Positions 15,312 through 21,134 of a stretch of DNA of 21,134 bases are shown here, piece after piece. Each line of letters begins with the position of its first letter. Within the stretch, counting starts at the first letter, position 1. The translations under genes were made by a program, and so were the position numbers. This DNA is from Candidatus Latescibacterota bacterium (GTDB taxonomy: Bacteria; Latescibacterota; UBA2968; UBA8231), in assembly GCA_022825185.1 (NCBI GenBank), contig JAJDYK010000016.1:1-21134 (forward strand), given 5' to 3'. The notes under the pieces are model-generated. The model did not search any database. It was not told the origin of the DNA and saw only the letters and a program-made list of their open reading frames with translations.

Positions 15312-15339
15312 AATATACCGGCTGGCCTCTCCTCGGCAA
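15312..15339 (-). promoter_or_regulatory. Promoter of the nucleosidase-like gene, probably leaderless
   Basis: On the minus strand, TTGCCG (15339-15334, 4 of 6), a 16-base spacer and TATATT (15317-15312, 5 of 6). Only seven bases separate the -10 box from the ATG, so transcription should begin at or beside the start codon. This agrees with the lack of a ribosome site. Confidence 0.45.
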
Positions 15340-15345
15340 CTTGGT

Positions 15346-15374
15346 TTGACCCTGCTTGAGCAGGGGTCTAAGTT
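15346..15374 (+). promoter_or_regulatory. Candidate promoter of the dapF-like operon with a hairpin in the spacer
   Basis: TTGACC (15346-15351, 5 of 6), a 17-base spacer and TAAGTT (15369-15374, 3 of 6). The spacer holds the inverted repeat CCCTGC-TTGA-GCAGGG (15350-15365), which might be an operator. No T-tract follows, so it is not a terminator. It overlaps no part of the divergent nucleosidase promoter. Confidence 0.35.
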
Positions 15375-15401
15375 CTGTGAGACAAACGAGAAAGGGCACG
15401 T

Positions 15402-16271
15402 ATGAATAACGAATTTTTTAAGGGCCACGGCCTCGGCAACGACTACATTGCCGTTGATCCGGCTGGGCTCAGTTTTGAGCTGACGCCAGACAATATCCGC
15501 ACGATTTGCGAGCGCCATTGGGGCGTGGGCAGCGACGGCATTCTCGCGCTCGCCCCGTCGCAAAAGGCCGACTTTGGCCTGAAAATCTACAACCCCGACG
15601 GCAGCGAGGCGGAAAAGTCGGGCAATGGTCTGCGGATATTCGCCCGCTACCTGCACGCCACCGGCCAAGTGCAAAAGCAGCAGTTCTCTGTGGAAACGGA
15701 GGGCGGCCTAGTAAGCGTCGATTTGCACATTGATCAGCATGGAGACGCCAGCACCGCCACGGTGCAGATGGGGCGAGCGACGTTTGCGCCACAAGCCTTG
15801 CCCTGCACGCTGGAAGCCGAAGAGCTGATCGCGCAGCCGATTGATGTCGGCGGGAAGACCTTGACCTTTACCGGCGTCAGCGTCGGCAATCCGCACTGCA
15901 TCGTCTTCCGCGAACAGGGCGCTCGGTGGACCGAGGACGAGCTGTGCTCTTTGGGGCCGGAGTTGGAAAATCACCCGCTCTTCCCCCGGCGCACCAACGT
16001 ACAGCTCGCCGTACCCGTGGGGCCGCACGCGATCTACATCCTGATTTGGGAGCGCGGTGCCGGTGAAACACAGGCGTCGGGGTCGTCGGCGTGTGCAGCC
16101 GCGAGTGCGGCGGTGCGGCTGGGCTTGGTCAAAAGTCCGGTTGCGGTTAGGGCACCAGGTGGGACATTGCATATCGACGTGAGCGCAAGCTACGACCTGA
16201 CGATGAAGGGGCCGGTCTCCGAAGTAGCGCGCGGCGCGTTTAGCCCGTCGTTTGTGCGCGAATTGCACTGA
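15402..16271 (+). CDS. dapF: Diaminopimelate epimerase homologue with Ser at both catalytic Cys positions
   Basis: A 289-residue two-domain protein of the PLP-independent epimerase family; DapF converts LL- to meso-diaminopimelate for lysine and peptidoglycan. Family blocks are clear: GHGLGNDYIAVD (8-19), ERHWGVGSDGIL (37-48), NPDGSEAEKSGNGLRIFARY (64-83), SVGNPHCIVF (160-169) and WERGAGETQASGSSACAA (216-233). In DapF the two catalytic thiols lie in CGNG and ACGTG; here they are Ser73 and Ser226. Substrate-contact segments (NPDGSE, ERGAGET) are kept. From memory, this Ser/Ser form recurs in several phyla, so it may be a distinct subfamily; activity as an epimerase is uncertain. ATG 15402 has AAAGG eight bases before it. 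It lies 25 bases ahead of the next gene and probably heads the cluster. Confidence 0.85.
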   Translation: MNNEFFKGHGLGNDYIAVDPAGLSFELTPDNIRTICERHWGVGSDGILALAPSQKADFGLKIYNPDGSEAEKSGNGLRIFARYLHATGQVQKQQFSVETEGGLVSVDLHIDQHGDASTATVQMGRATFAPQALPCTLEAEELIAQPIDVGGKTLTFTGVSVGNPHCIVFREQGARWTEDELCSLGPELENHPLFPRRTNVQLAVPVGPHAIYILIWERGAGETQASGSSACAAASAAVRLGLVKSPVAVRAPGGTLHIDVSASYDLTMKGPVSEVARGAFSPSFVRELH

Positions 16272-16296
16272 GCGGCGCGCGGTAGCAGGGACTGCA

Positions 16297-19071
16297 ATGC
16301 GCTGTTTAGCTTGGGTCGCGCTCGGTTGGCTGCTGATGGCCTCGGCTGCCGACGGCCAGGGCTTTGGCCGCAATAAAGTGCAGTACGCGGAGTTTGCGTG
16401 GCGGAAAATGGAGACTGAGCACTTTGACGTGTACTTCTTCGCCGAAGAGGAGGAGTTGGCCGCGTACGCCGCGCAAATGGCCGAGCGCCAGTTCACCGAC
16501 CTCGAAAAGAAGTTCGCCCACACAGTGCAGCGGCGGGTGCCGCTAGTGGTCTATTCCTCGCACATCTACTTTGAACAGACGAATATCATCCCCAATATCC
16601 TGCCCGAGGGGGTCGCGGGTTTCACCGAATACCTCAAGGGGCGAGTCGCGCTGCCGCTGAGTGGCTCCCTGCCCGAATTCGAGCGGGTGCTGCACCACGA
16701 GTTGATTCACGTCTTCACGTTTGACCGGATCGCACGGGTGCTGAAGCAGCACGGGATATTGGACTTCCGCCCAGCGCCACTGTGGTTTTCCGAAGGGCTG
16801 GCTGAGTACTGGTCGAGCGAGCCTAACAGCTTTGGCGACATGATAGTGCGAGATGCGCTCTTTGCGCGGCGGCTGGTGTCCATCGCCGAGATGTATCGCA
16901 TCTACGGCACCTATCAGCTATACAAGGAAGGCGAGTCGATCTGCCACTTTATGGCGGCGCGGCACGGAGCCGATGTATTTGAACAGCTTTTTGCCAATTG
17001 GTGGCGCGGCGAGACCTTTGGCGAAATTTTTGCGATCACGACCGGAGAAAGCTTAGACAAGTTCGACCAAGCTTGGCAATACCATTTGCACAAGCGTCAC
17101 CTGCCGGCGATTGCCGATAGCGATCCCCCGTCCGAACTGGCCATTGCCCGCACGCAGCGCGGCTTTAACATCAAGCCCGAAATCGTCCCCGGAGATAGCA
17201 GCGCATTCTACCACTTTCGCAACGATCAAGGCTATACGCAGATCGTCCGCACGCGCCGCGACGGCAGCGAACCCGAGGTCGTAGTCGAAGGCGAGCGCAT
17301 GCCGGTCTTTGAGTCCCTGCACCCGCTTTCGACGCGGCTGGCTGCTTCCCCGGATGGCAAGTGGCTGGCGTTTGCAGCCAAGAGCCGAGGCCGCGATCAC
17401 CTGTACATTTGGGATGTGGAACAAAAGCGCTTGGTGGAGGATTTGTCGTTTGCCGGAATCGTCGCGATTGCGTCGCCGTCGTTTGCGCCCGATGGGCAGC
17501 GGCTGGCCTTTGCCGGCAGCGACGAAGGGGGCTGGACCGATATTTATCTGGTCGATGTAACCGGCGATAGTCTCCGCGCCTTATGCCGCGACATTTATCA
17601 CGACCGCGAGCCCGACTGGTCGCCAGACGGTCAGCACATCGTCTTCAGCTCCGACCGCTGGTCCGGGGGGCGGCGCGGTCGCTACAACCTGTTCCTATAC
17701 GATTTGGCGACCGAGCAGGTCTCGGCCCTCAGCCACGGTGAGCACAACGACGGCCAGCCGCGCTGGTCGCCGGACGGCGAGCGCATCGTCTTTAGCTCCG
17801 ACCGAGCGGGTGCGTACGATATCTATGCCTTGCAGCTAACGGGCGAGCGCACGGCGACCCAGCGCTTGACCCACGTGTTGACGGGTGCGTTTGATCCGGT
17901 GCTATTGGCCGATGACCAGCACTTGCTCTTTTCTGGCTATGAGAGCGGCGGCTTTCAAATCTACGAGCTTGCAGTAGATTGGGCCGACAGCGCGGAGGTC
18001 AGCTATCAGCGCGTGGAGGAGGCGAAGGCCGAGCCGTGGTCGCTGGCGAGTCTGCACGGCCAGAGTGAGGTCGCCAGCCGGCCCTATGAGCGCAAGATGA
18101 GCTTCGACATAGCCCAGGGTCAGATCTCGCAGGATCCAGAATTTGGCACCTCGGGCGGTATTCAAGTGGCGCTGAGCGATGTGTTGGGCAACGATCAGTA
18201 CCACTTCGTGCTCTCGCACATTGCCGCCAGCCGATCCGGTTTCTTCGACGGCCTGAACGTGGCGTTGACGCGCCTTCACCTTGGGCAGCGGCTCAACGCG
18301 TATTGGGGCGTGTTCCGGCTCAACGACCGCTTTTCGAGCCGCTTTGGCCGCTTTGTGCGCGAAGAGCGCTTGGGTGCCCACATTGGGTTGAGCTATCCCT
18401 TTTCCCAGCACGACCGCATCGACACCCGGCTCTCGCTGCGCCACGCTGAAATCGACCGGCAATTTGAGGGGCGGAAGCTGTCGGGCTGGCTGGCCAACAA
18501 CTACGTCAGCTATACCCACGACACTAGCCTGTGGATTCCGACCGGGCCGCTGGAGGGCCAGCGCTACAGCTTTGGGCTGGCGCAGACGATCGACTTTAAG
18601 ACCTCGCGGCGGTTCAATATCACGCTCTTTGGCGACTACCGGCACTACTTCCGCCTCTCGCAGCGCAGCGCGTTGGCCGTGCGCCTGATGGGTCGGCGCT
18701 CCACCGGTGCGGTGCCCGAATTTTTCTCCTTGGGGGGCAGTTGGACGCTGCGGGGCTATCGCTGGCGCTCGCTGTGGGGCAGTAAGATGGTGCTGTACAA
18801 CCAAGAGTTGCGCTTCCCCTTGGTCGATCGGTTTTTGCTCCGCTTTCCGTTTGGGGCCATGGAGTTTAGTGCCTTCCGCGGTGCGCTCTTTTTCGACGTG
18901 GGCAATGCGTGGAACTCCGACTTCGAGCAATGGCGCGCGGCGTTTGGCACGGGGGTGCGCTTGGCCTTGGGCGGGGTTTTCGTCTTTCGCGTGGATGCGG
19001 CGCGGCGCACGGACTTCAAGTCCATAGACAGCGACACGCGCTGGGATTTCTTCTTTGGTTGGGATTATTAA
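16297..19071 (+). CDS. Peptidase_MA-like / PD40 propeller / Omp85-like outer-membrane barrel fusion
   Basis: A 924-residue outer-membrane protein. The signal peptide ends near residue 20. Residues about 30-260 form a gluzincin-type peptidase domain: HELIH (134-138) and WFSEGLAEYW (163-172), with Glu166 as likely third zinc ligand. A TolB/PD40 beta-propeller follows, about 270-580, with repeats such as SPDGKWLAFAA, APDGQRLAFAG, SPDGQHIVFSSDR and SPDGERIVFSSDR. The C-terminal part, about 600-924, resembles the BamA/Omp85 barrel: FSLGGSWTLRGYRW (LRGY at 818-821), FFDVGNAW, and a final aromatic FFGWDY. The soluble domains come first and so probably face the periplasm. ATG 16297 is preceded by AGGGA; a GTG at 16252 inside the dapF-like gene is less likely. 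The next gene starts immediately after its stop. Confidence 0.88.
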   Translation: MRCLAWVALGWLLMASAADGQGFGRNKVQYAEFAWRKMETEHFDVYFFAEEEELAAYAAQMAERQFTDLEKKFAHTVQRRVPLVVYSSHIYFEQTNIIPNILPEGVAGFTEYLKGRVALPLSGSLPEFERVLHHELIHVFTFDRIARVLKQHGILDFRPAPLWFSEGLAEYWSSEPNSFGDMIVRDALFARRLVSIAEMYRIYGTYQLYKEGESICHFMAARHGADVFEQLFANWWRGETFGEIFAITTGESLDKFDQAWQYHLHKRHLPAIADSDPPSELAIARTQRGFNIKPEIVPGDSSAFYHFRNDQGYTQIVRTRRDGSEPEVVVEGERMPVFESLHPLSTRLAASPDGKWLAFAAKSRGRDHLYIWDVEQKRLVEDLSFAGIVAIASPSFAPDGQRLAFAGSDEGGWTDIYLVDVTGDSLRALCRDIYHDREPDWSPDGQHIVFSSDRWSGGRRGRYNLFLYDLATEQVSALSHGEHNDGQPRWSPDGERIVFSSDRAGAYDIYALQLTGERTATQRLTHVLTGAFDPVLLADDQHLLFSGYESGGFQIYELAVDWADSAEVSYQRVEEAKAEPWSLASLHGQSEVASRPYERKMSFDIAQGQISQDPEFGTSGGIQVALSDVLGNDQYHFVLSHIAASRSGFFDGLNVALTRLHLGQRLNAYWGVFRLNDRFSSRFGRFVREERLGAHIGLSYPFSQHDRIDTRLSLRHAEIDRQFEGRKLSGWLANNYVSYTHDTSLWIPTGPLEGQRYSFGLAQTIDFKTSRRFNITLFGDYRHYFRLSQRSALAVRLMGRRSTGAVPEFFSLGGSWTLRGYRWRSLWGSKMVLYNQELRFPLVDRFLLRFPFGAMEFSAFRGALFFDVGNAWNSDFEQWRAAFGTGVRLALGGVFVFRVDAARRTDFKSIDSDTRWDFFFGWDY

Positions 19072-20133
19072 ATGCGCTACGCCTTGCTCGGATTTTGCCT
19101 GTTGACGGCCTGCGGCGAAAAGGTGCTCTACCTCGGCGAGCCGGGGCGCAGCGCAGTGGGAGTTGAGCCGCCGCTGCAACTTTTGTGGACGCACAAAATG
19201 GACGGCTCGCCGCTGGGCAGTGCGCTCTTTGCCGGTGATCTGATCCTCCAACTGACGACGGAGCCGACCCTCTATGCGCTGAACCAGCGCAATGGCACCC
19301 AGTTGGGCAAGCATGGATACGACAAGATGGCGTGTGCCCCGGGGCAGTTGGCCGGGGCGCGGTACGCGCTGGGGGTGTTGGGTCGCAAGCCTAGCTTGCG
19401 GGTTTTGGATCGGCGGACGGCAGCGGAGCTTTGGCGGCACGAGGGGTCATTTTGTCAGGTGCCGGTCGTGCGCGGCGATACCCTGATCGCGGTGGATGAG
19501 CAGGGCGCGGTGCAGGCGCTGCGCCTCGCCGACGGACATGTGTTGTGGCGCGCTGAATTGGATGGGCTGGCGCGGACCGGATTGGCGCTGAGCGGCGATC
19601 TCGCATTTGCTGGCACGGCGTCCGGGGACTTGGTGGCTTTGAGCGCAGAAAGCGGCAAAGAGCGCTGGCGCACGAGCTTGGGGGAAGCTGTGCGCTCGCG
19701 GCCTGTACCCACTGGTGCGCATGTAGTTACGGCGACTGCTTCTGGCCGAGTGCTAGCTGCCCGACGCGACTCTGGTCAGGTGGTGTGGGAGCGAGCTTTG
19801 GACGCACTGCCGACCGCGGAGTTGGCGCTAGCGGCAGGCGTGTTGGTAGTAGGCTGCGCCGACCGCCACTTCTATGGACTAGACGCGGCCACTGGGGCAG
19901 TGCGGTGGACGTTTGCCACCGGGGGCGTGGTGCGGAGCAGTCCAGCCGCCACGGAGCACACTGCGTATGGCGCTTCCAGCGACGGCCATCTCTACGCCTT
20001 GGATCTGCAAGACGGCCATCTGCTGTGGAAATACCGGTTGGACGGCCCCGTCTTGGCACCGGTGTCTTTGGGCGCCCAGGTCGTCGCCGTCGCCACTGAG
20101 AAGCGGCTTCTCTACGTGTTTGGACGCCGCTGA
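19072..20133 (+). CDS. PQQ-type beta-propeller lipoprotein, BamB-like
   Basis: A 353-residue lipoprotein with an ideal lipobox LLTAC (Cys14). Seven regularly spaced tryptophan-centred propeller motifs follow: LLWTHK, ELWRHE, VLWRAE, ERWRTS, VVWERA, VRWTFA and LLWKYR. Each is preceded by a block such as LYALNQRNG, VQALRLADG, LVALSAESG or LYALDLQDG, the PQQ-like repeat seen in BamB. BamB is a scaffold of the barrel assembly machine. Here the protein is encoded with zero gap (TAAATG) after an Omp85-like barrel, so it likely binds that barrel on the periplasmic side. PQQ cofactor binding is not implied. No separate ribosome site is needed if translation re-initiates. Confidence 0.88.
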   Translation: MRYALLGFCLLTACGEKVLYLGEPGRSAVGVEPPLQLLWTHKMDGSPLGSALFAGDLILQLTTEPTLYALNQRNGTQLGKHGYDKMACAPGQLAGARYALGVLGRKPSLRVLDRRTAAELWRHEGSFCQVPVVRGDTLIAVDEQGAVQALRLADGHVLWRAELDGLARTGLALSGDLAFAGTASGDLVALSAESGKERWRTSLGEAVRSRPVPTGAHVVTATASGRVLAARRDSGQVVWERALDALPTAELALAAGVLVVGCADRHFYGLDAATGAVRWTFATGGVVRSSPAATEHTAYGASSDGHLYALDLQDGHLLWKYRLDGPVLAPVSLGAQVVAVATEKRLLYVFGRR

Positions 20134-20147
20134 GCGAGGGAAACTCC

Positions 20148-20585
20148 ATGAAAAAGATGATTGCTTGGTGCTTGCTGCTGCTTTCAGGTGTGTCGGCACA
20201 GGCCGAGCCGTTAGAGCTGCCTCGGCGGCTGGCTCCGTTGGAAGCAGCTTTAGCGATGGTGGAGGTAGGGGCGGTTCGCGAACCGCCCCTACTACCTGCA
20301 ACAGGGGGGGCTAAGGGGGGAGGTCCCCCCGAAGAGCAACGCTCGCGCAAAAAGCTCTACTTGAGCGCGGCCTTGGCCGTGGGGGCCGGTGCGGTGGCCT
20401 ACTGGAGCAAGGAGCGGGCCGATACCGCGTACGACCGCTATTTGCGCTCGGCCAGCGCAGCGCGCCAGCAGCGAGAATTGGCCGACGCCAAGCGCTTTGA
20501 TCGCATAGCTGGTGCGGCGTTTGTCAGCATGGAAGTAGGCATCGTGTTCAGCTCGTACCTGCTCTTTTTTAGGTCTAGATCGTGA
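20148..20585 (+). CDS. Small two-helix membrane protein carrying an in-frame palindromic element
   Basis: A 145-residue protein with a signal sequence (MKKMIAWCLLLLSGVSAQAEP). A linker follows, of which about residues 39-63 are encoded by a GC-rich repeat (VGAVREPPLL, then ATGGAKGGGPPEE). The mature core has a hydrophobic helix at about 70-83 (LYLSAALAVGAGAVAYW), an Arg/Ala-rich amphipathic stretch (DTAYDRYLRSASAARQQREL) and a second helix at about 119-138 (GAAFVSMEVGIVFSSYLLFF). The core recalls DUF5683-like proteins; I do not recognise a defined function. ATG 20148 has GAGGGA eight bases upstream. It is 14 bases after the PQQ lipoprotein and its stop overlaps the next start as GTGA, so it belongs to the same operon. 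Confidence 0.75.
   Translation: MKKMIAWCLLLLSGVSAQAEPLELPRRLAPLEAALAMVEVGAVREPPLLPATGGAKGGGPPEEQRSRKKLYLSAALAVGAGAVAYWSKERADTAYDRYLRSASAARQQRELADAKRFDRIAGAAFVSMEVGIVFSSYLLFFRSRS
20262..20335. repeat. Compound palindromic element inserted in frame within the 145-residue protein gene
   Basis: A perfect 28-base palindrome at 20265-20292 has half-site GTAGGGGCGGTTCG. It is followed at 20304-20330 by G7, CTAA, G6, AGGT and C6, which forms a second hairpin (20315-20320 with 20325-20330). Both parts are translated without a stop, giving VGAVREPPLL and TGGAKGGGPP. Boundaries are approximate. Such elements are, from memory, scattered between genes in several environmental lineages; here one lies inside a gene. 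Confidence 0.8.
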
Positions 20586-21134
20586 GAAGCTATCTCTGGA
20601 TAGGGTGCTGCATCGGCGCGCTGGTCTTAGCTTGCAGCGACCGCCCGCGGCGCAACCCCCTCGACCCGCAAGCCGAGGCCCTGCAGAGCGAGTCGTTTAG
20701 CGCCTTGACGGCCTTGGCACTCGACGGCGAGGTGGAGTTGCAGTGGGACTTTTCCCACTTTTCCGATATCGAAGGCTACCGACTCTACCGCCGTCTGCCT
20801 CGGGGCGAGTGGAAGCCGATTACCCCGGTGCTGGCAGCGGACGCGACTGCGTATGCGGATGGGGAAGTGCAAAACGGGACGAGCTACGAGTACCAGCTCA
20901 GCTTGCTCGTCGCCGGGGAAGACGAGCGGCCTAGCGGCAGGCCCGTGTCTGCTACGCCCGGCCCGGAAGTCGCTTGGGTGGCTGACCGCCACTCCGGGCT
21001 GGTGTGGAAAATCAGCGCGGATGCGCGCAGTGCGCATTTTGCCCAAGGGCGCTTTTTCGACTTGGCGGCGATTGCACTCGACGTGGCCAATGGTTCGTGC
21101 TGGGTCAGCGACCGGGGGTTTGCCGGGCTGTACC
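20582..21134 (+). CDS. Lipoprotein with FN3-like domain and start of a beta-propeller, partial
   Basis: Open from GTG 20582 to the right edge (184 codons), with no stop in the window. The start overlaps the upstream stop as GTGA. The protein begins MRSYLWIGCCIGALVLACSD; Cys18 after VLA is a probable lipidation site, followed by RPRRNPLDPQAEA, a common FCB-type lipoprotein beginning. Residues about 55-122 look like a fibronectin type III fold: VELQWDFSHFSDIEGYRLYR, DATAYADGEVQNGTSYEYQL, RPVSATPG. From about 125, VAWVADRHSGLVWKISADAR and CWVSDRGFAGLY resemble the first blades of an NHL- or YVTN-type propeller. It is probably an envelope or surface lipoprotein in the same operon. The function is unknown, and the end lies beyond the window. 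Confidence 0.75.
   Translation, partial: MRSYLWIGCCIGALVLACSDRPRRNPLDPQAEALQSESFSALTALALDGEVELQWDFSHFSDIEGYRLYRRLPRGEWKPITPVLAADATAYADGEVQNGTSYEYQLSLLVAGEDERPSGRPVSATPGPEVAWVADRHSGLVWKISADARSAHFAQGRFFDLAAIALDVANGSCWVSDRGFAGLY

Noticed and set aside
15350..15365. Hairpin CCCTGC-TTGA-GCAGGG considered as a terminator of the upstream region.
   Set aside because: No T-tract follows on either strand. The flanking genes diverge from this gap, so no transcript ends here.
17902..19440. A 512-codon open frame on the minus strand opposite the barrel and PQQ lipoprotein genes.
   Set aside because: The product is a Pro/Arg/Ala/Gln-rich sequence with no motif or signal peptide. It lies opposite two genes with clear domain signatures, and long antisense frames are expected at this GC content.
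1..21134. Search for CRISPR arrays, tRNA or rRNA genes, transposases and integrases.
   Set aside because: No regular spacer-repeat arrays, cloverleaf genes, transposase motifs or flanking insertion-sequence ends were found by reading.

Overview
The window is GC-rich (60-base lines I counted run about 65% GC in typical genes). It comes from a diderm bacterium: it encodes outer-membrane barrels, lipoproteins, an RND efflux pump and a DapF-type epimerase. Several traits recall the FCB/Latescibacterota/Poribacteria kind of uncultivated lineage: an NPFN-type C-terminal sorting domain on a secreted protein, PD40 and PQQ propellers, a PhyH-type dioxygenase, and GC-rich palindromic repeats in or near genes. 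This placement is inference from gene content. No rRNA or tRNA was seen.

Layout. Positions 1-912 (minus) hold a cysQ-like phosphatase overlapping by ATGA the start of polX, which runs off the left edge. A small envelope protein with its own promoter and terminator follows (plus, 977-1727). A two-gene RND efflux operon (adaptor then pump) occupies 5883-1726 (minus). At 6113-8230 (plus) lies a secreted mosaic protein with a CARDB domain, a zinc-peptidase-like domain, a VHL-beta-like domain and a C-terminal sorting domain. Positions 10929-8257 (minus) carry a spore-photoproduct-lyase-like radical SAM protein, an SDR and an M48 peptidase. A HI1419/HI1420-type toxin-antitoxin pair (11044-11616) and an EamA transporter (11766-12653) are on plus. 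Positions 15304-12671 (minus) hold a nucleosidase-like protein, a beta-barrel protein and a PhyH-type Fe/2-oxoglutarate dioxygenase. From 15402 to the right edge (plus) there is a probable operon: a DapF homologue with serine at both catalytic cysteine positions, a peptidase/propeller/Omp85-like barrel fusion, a BamB-like PQQ-propeller lipoprotein, a small two-helix membrane protein carrying an in-frame palindromic element, and an FN3-plus-propeller-like lipoprotein cut by the window end.

How the genes may work together. The right-hand cluster looks like an outer-membrane module: a barrel with a large soluble peptidase/propeller part, a lipoprotein propeller encoded with zero gap, and two more envelope proteins. 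I know of no described system with exactly this set. The most interesting signals are the VHL-like domain in a secreted bacterial protein, two GC-rich repeat types that contribute codons to proteins (internally in the 145-residue protein, and at the C-terminus of the M48 peptidase), and the double Cys-to-Ser DapF.
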